Under the pieces are notes generated by a model, which was given only the letters and a program-made list of their open reading frames with translations, was not told where the DNA came from and did no database searches. A stretch of 64,000 nucleotides of DNA from contig NZ_JBHRZT010000020.1 of the NCBI RefSeq assembly GCF_042649685.1, forward strand, positions 620,001 to 684,000. Reading direction: 5' to 3'. This document shows positions 15,897 through 24,353 of this stretch, piece after piece (within the stretch, counting starts at the first letter, position 1; every line of letters begins with the position of its first letter). Made by a program: the position numbers and the translations under genes. Origin of the DNA: Bacillus_BA songklensis (GTDB taxonomy: Bacteria > Bacillota > Bacilli > Bacillales > Bacillaceae_H).

Positions 15897-17369
15897 TTAA
15901 GGACCTTCAAACGTATACTTGATGTCCACAGTTCCGTCTTGATGAATTTTAATTTCTTCAATTAATGTTTGAAATACATGGAATAAATCCTGATTTTGCA
16001 ATTGGAGTTGCCGGAAGGCCTCTTTGATGGTTTTAATATTGGTTTCGTTGTGGTTATTTTGTTGGAGCAAAAATAATTGATTGTTTGCTTTTCCAATTTC
16101 TATATCAAGTTCTGCTCGTTTTGATTCAAATTCTCCCTTATTAATAAGTTGTTCTAAATAAAGATCAACTAAATGCTTCTTTTTCTGTTCCAACTTCTGA
16201 ATGCTTTGTTGTATCTTCTTGGTTTGCTTTTGCTGCTCTTCCTGGGCGTTCCCTTGAAACTGCAGCGATAACTTCTCTCCTTTTTGGATCAACAAATTGA
16301 TGATGAACTCACGAAAGTCTTCATATTGAATAGGGACATGATTAACACATCCATGTTTACCCGCCCTTCTATATTGAGAGCACTTCAAGTATTTCCATTC
16401 TGTACGCTCACCGTTTTTCTTTGTTTTGCATGATTGTACGATAACCATATTGGAACCACATACTGCACACTTGGCTATCTGGCGGAACTCATTCCACGGA
16501 GTAATTTTTGTCTTTTTGAATGTAAACTGTTTTGAATTCGCCTGGTCCCATATCTCCTCGCTCACTATAGGAGGATGATGTTCCTTAAATACAAACCATT
16601 TTTCTTCAGGATTACGAATTTGTTTCTTCCGTCCTCCTACTTTCACATTTGTATATTGGTTAAGTATGAACGTTCCTTTATATAATGGATTTTGAATGAT
16701 TCTTTGAACCGTCGTCATTTGCCATGTATCCTTTTTCTTTGGCCTAACTCCTAAGTGATTTAATTCATTGGTTATTTTCTTAAATCCCCACCCGTTTTTG
16801 TACCACCCATAAATCTGGCGTACCACTTCCGCTTCTTCCTCATTTACAACAAGCTTTTGATCCACTCGTTCATATCCATAGGGTACTTTTCCAATATGCT
16901 CACCGCGGCGTACCTTTGCTGCCAAAGCTGCACTAATGCTAGAAGACAATGTCCGGCTATACTGAGCTGAAAACAGTGACCATAACTCAAACGCCATATC
17001 ATTCTTGCCAGCCTTACTAGAGTCATAGCCCTCTTCGACAGAAATGATGCGAACTTGATGAGCAATGAACACTTCCCTGATTTCTAAGGAATCTTTAAGG
17101 TCACGGGCCAAACGAGATATAGATTTAAAGACAACCATGTCAATTTCTTTTTGTTTCACCTTTTGTAGGATAAGCTGAATGGCCGGCCGTTCCGTAAACA
17201 AGGTACCGCTAATTCCTTCATCTTTATATACCCATTGATCATCCCATTTATATCCGTTACGTTCAAGCCAGTTTCGGCAAATATCAATCTGGTTTTCTAC
17301 TGAAGAGACTTGTTCGTCTCGATCAGTGGAAACGCGGACGTATACTGCGTATTTCTCCAAATTGTTCAC
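15897..17369 (-). CDS. Large serine recombinase of the gerE-intervening element
   Basis: 490 aa. The N-terminal resolvase domain has YVRVSTDRDEQ with the catalytic serine about residue 14 and the arginine motif SRLARDLKD. A recombinase domain follows (GKVPYGYERV), then a zinc ribbon with CAVCGSN and the paired cysteines CSQ and GCVNH, then a coiled coil (about 375-450). Layout and length match SpoIVCA of skin. The start is GTG at 17369; a TTG at 17360 has AAGGTG better placed and is a good alternative. It lies 43 bases from the crossover core on the same strand as gerE. A sigma-E-like promoter precedes it. Confidence 0.95.
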   Translation of the reverse strand: MNNLEKYAVYVRVSTDRDEQVSSVENQIDICRNWLERNGYKWDDQWVYKDEGISGTLFTERPAIQLILQKVKQKEIDMVVFKSISRLARDLKDSLEIREVFIAHQVRIISVEEGYDSSKAGKNDMAFELWSLFSAQYSRTLSSSISAALAAKVRRGEHIGKVPYGYERVDQKLVVNEEEAEVVRQIYGWYKNGWGFKKITNELNHLGVRPKKKDTWQMTTVQRIIQNPLYKGTFILNQYTNVKVGGRKKQIRNPEEKWFVFKEHHPPIVSEEIWDQANSKQFTFKKTKITPWNEFRQIAKCAVCGSNMVIVQSCKTKKNGERTEWKYLKCSQYRRAGKHGCVNHVPIQYEDFREFIINLLIQKGEKLSLQFQGNAQEEQQKQTKKIQQSIQKLEQKKKHLVDLYLEQLINKGEFESKRAELDIEIGKANNQLFLLQQNNHNETNIKTIKEAFRQLQLQNQDLFHVFQTLIEEIKIHQDGTVDIKYTFEGP

Positions 17370-17431
17370 CTTCCGCTTCCGTTAGGAGTTTGAGTTATTA
17401 AAATAAGATCAGCGAAACATTCCTCCATTTA

Positions 17432-17459
17432 AATATATGATTGACGCAGGACCTCATAT
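17432..17459 (-). promoter_or_regulatory. Candidate sigma-E promoter of the recombinase
   Basis: Minus-strand ATATGA at 17454-17459, spacer of 14 bp, CATATATT at 17432-17439. The -10 matches the sigma-E CATACANT consensus at most positions and the spacing is right for sigma-E. spoIVCA of skin is also a sigma-E gene. The gap to the GTG is 62 bases. Confidence 0.45.
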
Positions 17460-17482
17460 TTAGATAAAACGCATGTGATAAA

Positions 17483-17517
17483 AAAATAAACCTTCCATTA
17501 TGAAGGCTTATTTTTTA
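17483..17517 (-). terminator. Terminator after the DoxX remnant
   Basis: Minus-strand hairpin AAGCCTTC/GGAAGG followed by TTTATTTTTTT, overlapping the last codons of the DoxX fragment. Confidence 0.6.
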
Positions 17518-17848
17518 GGGTATGTTTGTTTTTGGGATTGTTATGGCGAACCTTGATCCATTCCTTCTTCAAAGCTGGAACAATCCAACGATCCAAACCG
17601 ATTTTTCCGGCATTTGCTCCAGCAACTAAAAGGAACATTGTTAAAAGCAGCATTTGCGGATTAATACTTGTTGTGCCAGAGAACAGAAACGCGAAGTTCA
17701 TCACAACGCCCATTAGAGCGGCAAACGTTGTAAATGTACCAAGAAGTAAGCCAATGCCGACGAAGAATTCTCCCCAAGGTATAAGGACATTAAATAATCC
17801 AACGTTTGGAATGGCAAAATGTGTTTTTTCTAATTGGTGTAAATACCT
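17498..17848 (-). pseudogene. DoxX-family membrane protein, truncated at the N-terminus
   Basis: The frame reads HFAIPNVGLFNVLIPWGEFF, then GIGLLLGTFTTFAALMG and FAFLFSGTTSINPQMLL, which are the C-terminal helices of DoxX-like quinone-linked proteins. A TGA at 17849-17851 stops the frame just upstream and no start codon or first helix remains. The fnr stop is 14 bases further. About 116 codons remain, roughly two thirds of a normal protein. Confidence 0.75.
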
Positions 17849-17864
17849 TCATTTCGGTCAACAT

Positions 17865-18584
17865 TTACAACCGACAAACATGTCGCGGGCATTCCTCACA
17901 ATGGCATATATTCCTTAAAGCCTCTAAATCAAAAATCACGAGTAATCCTTCATCATACCCCAATATACACTCTTTTTTTAACTGATTGAGCATTCGGTTT
18001 ACCGTTTCCCGCGTTGCTCCGATCAGACCGGCAATCTCCTCGTTTGTAAACTTTCTTGTCATATAAAAAACGTTTCCATCCTTTTTTCCATAGGTATTAG
18101 TCATCCGTATGAGCGTCGACGCAAGAGCTCCATTTTTTCCAAAGAACATCAAGTCCCGCATCTTCGTTTGGGTAAATTGCTGCATATACCCCATCCATTT
18201 CGTAAACTCGATGGACAAGTCGCCATCCTGCCAGAGAAGAACCTCTAAATCTTTTTGTTGTATAACCCCTATTGTACAATCTTTTAATGCCCTGGCACTA
18301 AACATACATGTCTTTCCATCAACATATTGATATTCCCCAAACATATCATCAGCGCCAAAATGATAAAATGAAAGTTCTTTTCCATCATCCATCACTTTAG
18401 AAAGGTTGACAGCACCTTCTTTTAAGAAATAAAGCTTATCGGCTGCATCGCCTTCTTCAAAAAGATACCTTCCACTTTTCACTTTCTTTTCATACATCAT
18501 CTCTTTTAGCCTGCTCATATTTTCTTTAGAGAATAAAACCGTATTAGATAGAATGGTGTTACTTAATGGACAGATTGCCTCCAT
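17865..18584 (-). CDS. fnr: Crp/Fnr-family anaerobic regulator, Bacillus FNR type
   Basis: 239 aa: cyclic-nucleotide-binding-like domain (about 20-130), dimer helix, winged helix with ATRETVNRMLNQLKK. The C-terminal cysteines CHCEECPRHVC resemble the C-terminal Fe-S cluster site of B. subtilis Fnr, not the N-terminal one of E. coli. Start ATG 18584 with GGAGG upstream. A perfect FNR box lies between it and the divergent MobA-like gene, and a second at 20928. As cargo it could alter anaerobic control; it shares its DNA target with host FNR. Confidence 0.87.
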   Translation of the reverse strand: MEAICPLSNTILSNTVLFSKENMSRLKEMMYEKKVKSGRYLFEEGDAADKLYFLKEGAVNLSKVMDDGKELSFYHFGADDMFGEYQYVDGKTCMFSARALKDCTIGVIQQKDLEVLLWQDGDLSIEFTKWMGYMQQFTQTKMRDLMFFGKNGALASTLIRMTNTYGKKDGNVFYMTRKFTNEEIAGLIGATRETVNRMLNQLKKECILGYDEGLLVIFDLEALRNICHCEECPRHVCRL

Positions 18585-18737
18585 GTTCCCTCGCCTCCGT
18601 CATCTTATTGATTCCGTTCATGCACTTCATCCTTTAGTCTATTGTAAGATGACAATGATTTTTTTGTTATCAGGGAATTCCCCTATTCCTTTGCAGTAAT
18701 ACCCTTAATTTGAGTTGAACAAATAACTAAGATAAAG

Positions 18738-18753
18738 TGTGAGAATGTTCACA
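18738..18753. promoter_or_regulatory. FNR box 1
   Basis: Perfect TGTGA-N6-TCACA between fnr and the MobA-like gene. A -10 such as TTTAAAT near 18773-18779 would put the box at about -41.5 for the plus-strand gene, the activating position. Confidence 0.75.
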
Positions 18754-18812
18754 GCTATTTGGACGGAGTTGATTTAAATTTATATATAAGTAAAATAACG
18801 GAGGTGATGGAT

Positions 18813-19427
18813 ATGTTAACAGGCGTGATTTTGGCAGGAGGTAAAAACGATGTACTGAATGACACGTTGAAATCATTTTTAAACATTTCAGAGCGCTATA
18901 CCATTGATTATCAGCTTCACGAAATGAGGAAGATCTGTCAAGAGATTCTCATCGTCACAAATACTCCACAAGCCTTTTTACGATACGTTCCACGGGATAT
19001 ACGTATTATTACAGATTACTTTAAGAACTGCGGAGCGCTCGGAGGAATGCATTCGGCGCTTTCTCTTTCACAAAGTCCGTTTGTTTGGGTCACAGCCTGC
19101 GGGATGCCTTTTATCTCTTCACAGGCTGCCGATTATATGTCTAAACTTTGCCAGGAAAGAAAAGCAGATGCCGTTTTACCCATTCTTCATACGAAAGCCT
19201 ATCCTTTTCATGGGATTTACCATAAAAGAATACTGCCTGCTGTCAAGGCACAAATTCGATTCAAAAACGGATCGCTGGAGAATCTAGTAAATACTCTCAA
19301 CTGGATAGGGGTCTCTGAAAAAGACTTATACAGCATGAACATCCCGGAATCAATGGTCTTTACGATTAAAAATAACAAAGATTACGAAACAGCTCAAAAC
19401 CTTGCAGGGCAAATTTCATTATGTTAA
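18813..19427 (+). CDS. MobA-like nucleotidyltransferase
   Basis: 204 aa with LTGVILAGGK at the N-terminus, the signature of the MobA/GlmU nucleotidyltransferase family, and NCGALGGMHSAL as in MobA. MobA attaches GMP to molybdopterin for nitrate reductase-type enzymes. The usual Lys/Arg-rich GGxSxRMG loop is altered (GGKNDVLND), so activity is uncertain. GGAGGTGATGG precedes the ATG at 18813. FNR box 1 lies 60 bases upstream, in line with anaerobic expression. Confidence 0.75.
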   Translation: MLTGVILAGGKNDVLNDTLKSFLNISERYTIDYQLHEMRKICQEILIVTNTPQAFLRYVPRDIRIITDYFKNCGALGGMHSALSLSQSPFVWVTACGMPFISSQAADYMSKLCQERKADAVLPILHTKAYPFHGIYHKRILPAVKAQIRFKNGSLENLVNTLNWIGVSEKDLYSMNIPESMVFTIKNNKDYETAQNLAGQISLC

Positions 19428-19534
19428 TCGAATTCCTTTCTCTTTCATACAAATAATAAAGAAGGGCTTGCAAATGAAGTCCTTCTTGCCATTAACAAAA
19501 ACAAGCCTTTTACTATTCGTACCTACCAGCTTCT

Positions 19535-19693
19535 TTAGAAAGGGATTTGTAAGAGGACTGTTGTACCATGGTTTCTCTCCGAATGAACCTCCAATATTGC
19601 CCCTATAGATCTTGCTCTCTCCTTCATGCTGAACAAACCGATGCCGTTCCTTTTCTGGCGAGTATCGAAACCGGTCCCTCTATCAACAATTAA
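19535..19693 (-). pseudogene. Histidine kinase remnant, ATPase C-terminal end
   Basis: In one minus-strand frame it reads IVDRGTGFDT, then NGIGLFSMKERARSIGA and NHGTTVLLQIPF and stops. These are the G1, G2 and terminal parts of a NarX/NreB-type HATPase domain. No start codon precedes it; a PAS remnant runs into it in another frame. The kinase that once went with the response regulator has lost its middle. Confidence 0.75.
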
Positions 19694-19803
19694 TCCTCCA
19701 ATCTGATGGCAAGGTATTGATACGGTTTTCTTTTTTCATCTAAAAACGGCCCAATCGTCATATCCACCCAGTAATACGTCCCATTATACTCCGTATCCCA
19801 ACA
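19690..19803 (-). pseudogene. PAS domain remnant of a sensor kinase
   Basis: A minus-strand frame overlapping the response regulator stop reads DTEYNGTYYWVDMTIGPFLD then KPYQYLAIRLED and stops at 19690. This is the typical end of a PAS domain. It is fused to the ATPase remnant out of frame, so an internal deletion is likely. Confidence 0.65.
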
Positions 19804-20449
19804 GTCCTTTTTTTACGGCATATTCTACTAATTCCGGTCTTGTTTTCATCTTTAATTTTTCCATCAGGTTGGATTTATGAGTCTCGACCGTTTTAACACT
19901 AATCACGAGCTTCTCAGCAACTTCCTTGTTTGAATAGCCTTTTGCAATTAATGTCAGTACTTCTTTTTCCCGATCTGATAGGAGAGAATAAGTGTCCATA
20001 TTTCCTCCCTGCTTTAAATGGCCGACGTATTCCTCCATTAGCCTTTTGGTTGCAGAAGGATAAAGATAAGCTGACCCGCCTGCAACGGACTGAATCGCCT
20101 TTATTAATTCATCATGGGGAGCGCTCTTTAAAATGCATCCAGACGCCCCTGCTTGAATCGCCCGGAACAAATACTCTTCATCATCATGCATCGTTAAAAT
20201 GAGAATATAAATGTCAGGCAACAGTTTCTTTATTTCTGAAGTAGCTGAAAGACCGTCTTTTCCATGAGGCATGCTAAGGTCCATTAATACAACATTCGGC
20301 TGTAACTCCTGTACTTTTTGGATGGCTTCATTTCCTTCTGAAGCTTCACCAATCACTTCCATATTCTTATTGTCATTCAGAAGCATTTTAAGCCCCATTC
20401 GAACAACTGCATGGTCATCAACTAGTAAAATTCGAATCAATTCCCTCAC
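19784..20449 (-). CDS. NarL/LuxR-family response regulator
   Basis: 221 aa. Receiver domain with ILLVDDHAVVR, phospho-acceptor aspartate in VVLMDLSMP (about 57) and ILTMHDDEEY; LuxR-type HTH with LSDREKEVLTLIAKGYSNKE and VETHKSNLMEKL. GTG at 20449 overlaps the stop of the 80-aa gene upstream; TTG at 20440 is an alternative. The cognate kinase is present only as fragments, so the protein may be unphosphorylated or use another kinase. Its stop lies inside the PAS remnant. Confidence 0.88.
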   Translation of the reverse strand: MRELIRILLVDDHAVVRMGLKMLLNDNKNMEVIGEASEGNEAIQKVQELQPNVVLMDLSMPHGKDGLSATSEIKKLLPDIYILILTMHDDEEYLFRAIQAGASGCILKSAPHDELIKAIQSVAGGSAYLYPSATKRLMEEYVGHLKQGGNMDTYSLLSDREKEVLTLIAKGYSNKEVAEKLVISVKTVETHKSNLMEKLKMKTRPELVEYAVKKGLLGYGV

Positions 20450-20688
20450 CTCTCGATTGGAACAGAAATTTTTGCTATGGTCCGTTTTGTTGATTTTATC
20501 ATTTCTGCAGCAGGCGGTCTAACGGTTTCTTGCTCAAGACCTTTTTCCATAAGCTGCAGATTTGTAGATAGGCTGTACAGGTTTTGAGCAATGCCTTCAT
20601 TTTGAAATTCCTTTATCAATGACCGTATTTCTTCAACCAAAACCACGTCTTTTTCACTGGATACTTGTAATGTTGAGTGAGATTCCAT
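20446..20688 (-). CDS. Small HisKA_3-like protein without the phospho-histidine
   Basis: 80 aa. The stretch KEFQNEGIAQNLYSLSTNLQ aligns with the dimerisation helix of NarX-type kinases (RELHDGIAQ...), but no histidine is at the acceptor place, and there is no ATPase domain. Start ATG 20688 with GGGAGAG upstream. It overlaps the response regulator start (GTGA). It may be a stub of the kinase or a dimerisation partner. Confidence 0.6.
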   Translation of the reverse strand: MESHSTLQVSSEKDVVLVEEIRSLIKEFQNEGIAQNLYSLSTNLQLMEKGLEQETVRPPAAEMIKSTKRTIAKISVPIER

Positions 20689-20927
20689 TCTTATCTCTCC
20701 CTTTATAAGACTTGTGATTGTTCTCTTCTGCAACCACAGCTTAAAATAAAGATGACTGCCTAATTATAAATTATAAGATTTTCATTGATAATTCTGTGAT
20801 ATTAATCACTGAAACAGAATTTTCACAACAAAACTAATGGATGTCATCTTTCTATTTCTAGCACGATAAGCCGGCTAGTTTATTGATTATCATAAGGTAG
20901 ACTCACTCTCTATTTTTTCAATATACT

Positions 20928-20943
20928 TGTGAAACATTTCACA
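20928..20943. promoter_or_regulatory. FNR box 2
   Basis: Perfect TGTGA-N6-TCACA. No gene in either direction has a -10 at the activating distance, so it may repress or may have lost its target gene through deletion. Confidence 0.65.
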
Positions 20944-21121
20944 AATTAAGGGGGATGGCTCTCATGAAATGGTTACAAGGACCAAAAATGGCGATCGTGT
21001 CGTTATTCCATACATCAAAAAGTTCATGTACAACCATTTTATCAAAGGTGTAAACACGGTCATATCCCAGCTCACTAAATAGGCGATTGATGAAACATAT
21101 AGAGTTACCATGACACTCGTT
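20939..21121 (-). pseudogene. Unrecognised gene fragment, 60 codons
   Basis: Minus-strand frame from a TAA at 21122 to a TGA inside FNR box 2, with protein-like content: INRLFSELGYDRVYTFDKM then HELFDVWNNDTIAIFGP. There is no start codon with a ribosome site. I do not recognise it. It may be the C-terminal end of a lost gene, or chance. The rest of 20734-21325 holds only FNR box 2 and the palindrome. Confidence 0.35.
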
Positions 21122-21143
21122 TTAGGAAGTCGGCACAAAATAG

Positions 21144-21165
21144 ACCCCTTGGCGCGCCAAGGGGT
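21144..21165. repeat. Perfect 22-bp palindrome
   Basis: Eleven-base arms ACCCCTTGGCG with no spacer. There is no flanking T run, so it is not an ordinary terminator. A protein-binding site is possible. Confidence 0.55.
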
Positions 21166-21325
21166 TTCCACTTGTCCATTTTTCTTGTTTATGCATCATT
21201 TTATACATCCCTGATGAATCAACGTTTTCGGCTTATGAAGAAGTCTTGTGGCTCATAAAAAAGTGGGCATTTATGCAATTTCTTCTTCAATTAACCCCTC
21301 TGTTGGTCATAATAAGAATGATTTC

Positions 21326-22345
21326 TTAAATTATTCTCCGGCCACTCTGTCCTAATGCATAATAAATCCCATGTTGCAGGGTTTGGAAACTGTCAAATGA
21401 GGATAAATTGATATCTGTTTGAGAGATAATTAGACTCAATTCGGCAGAGATTCCCACTAAAAGGGTTTCCGTTCCAATTAGAGAAGCAGCAGAACCCAGT
21501 TTCTCAATTACACTTGCCGTATACTCTGTAATATCTTTATCCAATCCAGTCAGGTCCAAAAGAAGATACTTCGCCTTGTATTTTGGGAGATTATTTAAAG
21601 TATTGACAATGAGATCCTCAGCCCGATCATTGTCATATCTGCCTAGTAGTGGAACCACAACAATTCCTTCGAGGACGGGAATGATTGGTGAGGAAAGTGC
21701 CTTAACAAGATCTTGTAGTTCTTTGGTTTTTTCTTCTACAAGACCTTCTAATTGTTGAATTTGTTCTGCTTCTTTTTTTCTAGCTAACTGGTGAATATTT
21801 TGTGCAACATTGATATTCGAAGGAAAGTATTCAACTACACTATATTCATATCCCTCTATCTGATGTTGAATCACCTTATACCAAATATTTGTTCCGAACA
21901 AACCTGTAAATATTCCGGCATAGTGAGCAGGCACAAAATTTCCTCCCGTTTTCTTTCCTTGTGCCAGGTTGATTTTATATTCCCAACTATCCTTCAACTG
22001 AGTAACTAATGTTCTGTTTTCAGGATTTAAATCCCGAATAGAGATCTTGCCCCACCCAGCGGAGGCATAGGTATTAGTGATTAGCTCAGCAGCTTCAAAT
22101 ACACTTACACTCTTCATATTCCGAAAGTATTCCCCTACCACTAATCCTTGGCGAAAGCCAGTTGTCTCCAGAACAAGATTCGTTGCTTCTTCTCCAGAAA
22201 TTTCTTCGATCGTATCAAACAACGTTTTCATTGCGGAAGAAATCCAGAAAAGTACAGCATCTTCACCTTCAAAAAGAAACTGTCCTTTCTCTAAATTCCA
22301 TTCGAAGTTAAGTCCACCTATATTAAGTTTAGATTTTGTATCCAT
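21326..22345 (-). CDS. RsbR-like protein with sensor and STAS domains
   Basis: 339 aa. The N-terminal 200 residues resemble a V4R-like ligand-binding domain (GFRQGLVVGEYFRN, then NFVPAHYAGIFTGLFG). A coiled linker follows (KKEAEQIQQLEGLVEEKTKE), then a STAS domain of the RsbR type starting at SSPIIPVLEGIVVVPLLG. RsbR paralogs form the stressosome that triggers sigma-B. AGAGGGGGA precedes the ATG at 22345. The phosphorylatable threonines cannot be assigned with certainty. A second RsbR-type gene follows upstream, 212 bases away. Confidence 0.75.
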   Translation of the reverse strand: MDTKSKLNIGGLNFEWNLEKGQFLFEGEDAVLFWISSAMKTLFDTIEEISGEEATNLVLETTGFRQGLVVGEYFRNMKSVSVFEAAELITNTYASAGWGKISIRDLNPENRTLVTQLKDSWEYKINLAQGKKTGGNFVPAHYAGIFTGLFGTNIWYKVIQHQIEGYEYSVVEYFPSNINVAQNIHQLARKKEAEQIQQLEGLVEEKTKELQDLVKALSSPIIPVLEGIVVVPLLGRYDNDRAEDLIVNTLNNLPKYKAKYLLLDLTGLDKDITEYTASVIEKLGSAASLIGTETLLVGISAELSLIISQTDINLSSFDSFQTLQHGIYYALGQSGRRII

Positions 22346-22557
22346 ATAAGAAAATCCCCCTCTCAAAATCCGGGTGTAATATAGTTACAATTATATTTTT
22401 AATTGTTTAGAGAAGCAAAATTAATTGATTATCTACTCTTAATCTATTTCAACAATTGACCTTTAATTTTATTATTTCTTATTTAACTAACGCATCGGTT
22501 CAACAAGTGATGCTATGGTAAGACAAGGCGGTTATAAAAATTTGTATAAGATAATTG

Positions 22558-23373
22558 TTATTTTACACTTTCCAATGCTTGCTTAACATGTGCAAAGGTT
22601 TTAATAGATGACATATCAATTCCGCCATTTACAACGGTCTGAGCTAATTCAGGGCGTAGACCTGTTACAATTGTATTTATCCCTAACAAACGAAGAACGT
22701 TTTCTATTTGGTACAGATAACGTGCAATTTCTATATCAATAGTCAAAATGCCTGAAAAGTCAGCAATAAGATGATTTACCTGTAGTTCAGCAATTTGGGG
22801 AACAACTTTCTCTAAAATATATGTTGCCCTATAAGAATCGATAGCACCAATCAAGGGGAGAACCGCAATACCATCTTTAACCGGTACAATGGGTGCTGAT
22901 AATTCTGCCATTTCCCTTTGCGTCTCATCCATAATTTTATCAGTAAGGCGTTCGAATGCGAAAACAGTTTCATTAAGGCTTATATCCAGCATTGCGTTTA
23001 TCCGCTTTATAATAAAAGCCGTTTCTTTTATCGAAAGTCCAAACTCTAAACTAATTCTCGTTAGAATTTCAGTAAAGATGTCTCGTGTTGGTGGATAACG
23101 AACAATAATCTCTGAAATTCTTCCCCCTGAAGATGCCTCCCTTTCTCCATTTTTTTTACTCCATACAATAAGGTCTTCCGGCACTCCCTCTTTATCATCA
23201 ATAAGGGATTTCCCTAAAAATCCCATAAACTCAATATACATGGTGATTGCTTGTTCTTTTTCCCATTCAGGAATCTCTAATTTCATTTTATGAAGAACAC
23301 CTTCAACGATTTCAACAGCCAGAGATTCTGCATTTTCAATTAAGTAGTCAGAAACATTGAAAACCAAGGTCAT
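22558..23373 (-). CDS. RsbR-family stressosome protein
   Basis: 271 aa: an N-terminal helical RsbR sensory domain (about 1-130) and a C-terminal STAS domain beginning SAPIVPVKDGIAVLPLIG, with LIADFSGILTIDIEIARYL where RsbR carries its phosphorylated residues. These proteins sit with RsbS and RsbT in the stressosome. Neither RsbS nor RsbT is in the element, so it would have to join host stressosomes. The start ATG 23373 has a weak GGTGTGG upstream. Confidence 0.8.
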   Translation of the reverse strand: MTLVFNVSDYLIENAESLAVEIVEGVLHKMKLEIPEWEKEQAITMYIEFMGFLGKSLIDDKEGVPEDLIVWSKKNGEREASSGGRISEIIVRYPPTRDIFTEILTRISLEFGLSIKETAFIIKRINAMLDISLNETVFAFERLTDKIMDETQREMAELSAPIVPVKDGIAVLPLIGAIDSYRATYILEKVVPQIAELQVNHLIADFSGILTIDIEIARYLYQIENVLRLLGINTIVTGLRPELAQTVVNGGIDMSSIKTFAHVKQALESVK

Positions 23374-23567
23374 TTTTAGTCCACACCTTTTTCTGTATTA
23401 ATTAAATTATTATAACCTAAATAAAGAACAACGCATGCCAAAAAATTTATTATTTTGTCACACATATATTAATTCATAATAAATGAATCTTATTGACCTG
23501 CCCCCGTTTGTTGAATAACATTTGCTTTTAGTGTAAAAATATCATGAACCTGAGTTGAACTGTGGAC

Positions 23568-24017
23568 TCACGTAAGTAACTGTCTTAACTCTTCTGTCAT
23601 TTGTTCAACTAACTCAGGTCTTCCATGAAACTGAGCTGGGGTATTCTGAAAAAGTTGGATACGCCAATTTCCTTCGTTATTTACGACAACTAGAGTATGA
23701 TGTGTATTGACTTTAGGGTTGATGTCTGATTGTCCAGGAGGCACCATACCTGCTATAGCACGTAAAATGGCTATATCAGAACCCAGAAAGCGCACACCTT
23801 TAACTTTGCCTACAAATTGAGCAGTGGGGTGATCTTCAAAGATCGGGTTGAGGTGTAAAAATATCTCATCACGTCCAATCGACTGACTCCCATCAAAACC
23901 AATACTCTCGCCATCCTCTGTGAACAAATCAGCCATTGCACGGGCACTGCGGTTGTTCCATGCATCTAATAGTTGTTGATAGAGTGCTTGGATTTCATTC
24001 GATATAGAAGATTTCAT
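23568..24017 (-). CDS. SnoaL/DUF4440-like (SgcJ/EcaC family) protein
   Basis: 149 aa, NTF2-like fold: EIQALYQQLLDAWNNRSARA followed by ADLFTEDGESIGFDGSQ and a C-terminal NNEGNWRIQLFQNTPAQF. This matches the SgcJ/EcaC family, whose function is not established. The ATG at 24017 has AAGGAGG upstream; the frame is open to 24071. It is a free-standing gene, with no operon partner seen. Confidence 0.8.
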   Translation of the reverse strand: MKSSISNEIQALYQQLLDAWNNRSARAMADLFTEDGESIGFDGSQSIGRDEIFLHLNPIFEDHPTAQFVGKVKGVRFLGSDIAILRAIAGMVPPGQSDINPKVNTHHTLVVVNNEGNWRIQLFQNTPAQFHGRPELVEQMTEELRQLLT

Positions 24018-24165
24018 AATCATTTCCTCCTTAAAAGTTCTTATATACTTTCCTTGTTCCACGGCTACCAATTCATCGTAATCTACATCTGGCTCTTATT
24101 CAATTACCTAGCTGTTTTTTGTTAATAATTATCTTTCCCGATCATTTTCTTATTCAACTATCTAC

Positions 24166-24224
24166 GTTAGCCAACCATGCCCCACTTTACGGCACCGCAG
24201 ATTATAGAAGAAATTCTGTTCTTC
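24166..24224 (+). repeat. Imperfect direct repeat, copy a
   Basis: Starts GTTAGCCAACCATGCC and contains CAGATTATAGA; resembles 24941-24998. Degenerate element-borne repeat of unknown nature. Confidence 0.5.
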
Positions 24225-24353
24225 CATGGGAGCTCAATATGAAAAACTGCGTCAGTTGTTGGGGAATAGAAGATTGGAATATATCGTTTTAAAAAAAAAT
24301 ATAGAAAATGTGGAGACATATCTTTACCAATTTCGAAAGGGGAGGATTTATTT

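Noticed and set aside
20962..21171. 69-codon minus-strand frame
   Set aside because: A competing frame (20939-21121) over the same bases has better protein character; neither has a start signal.
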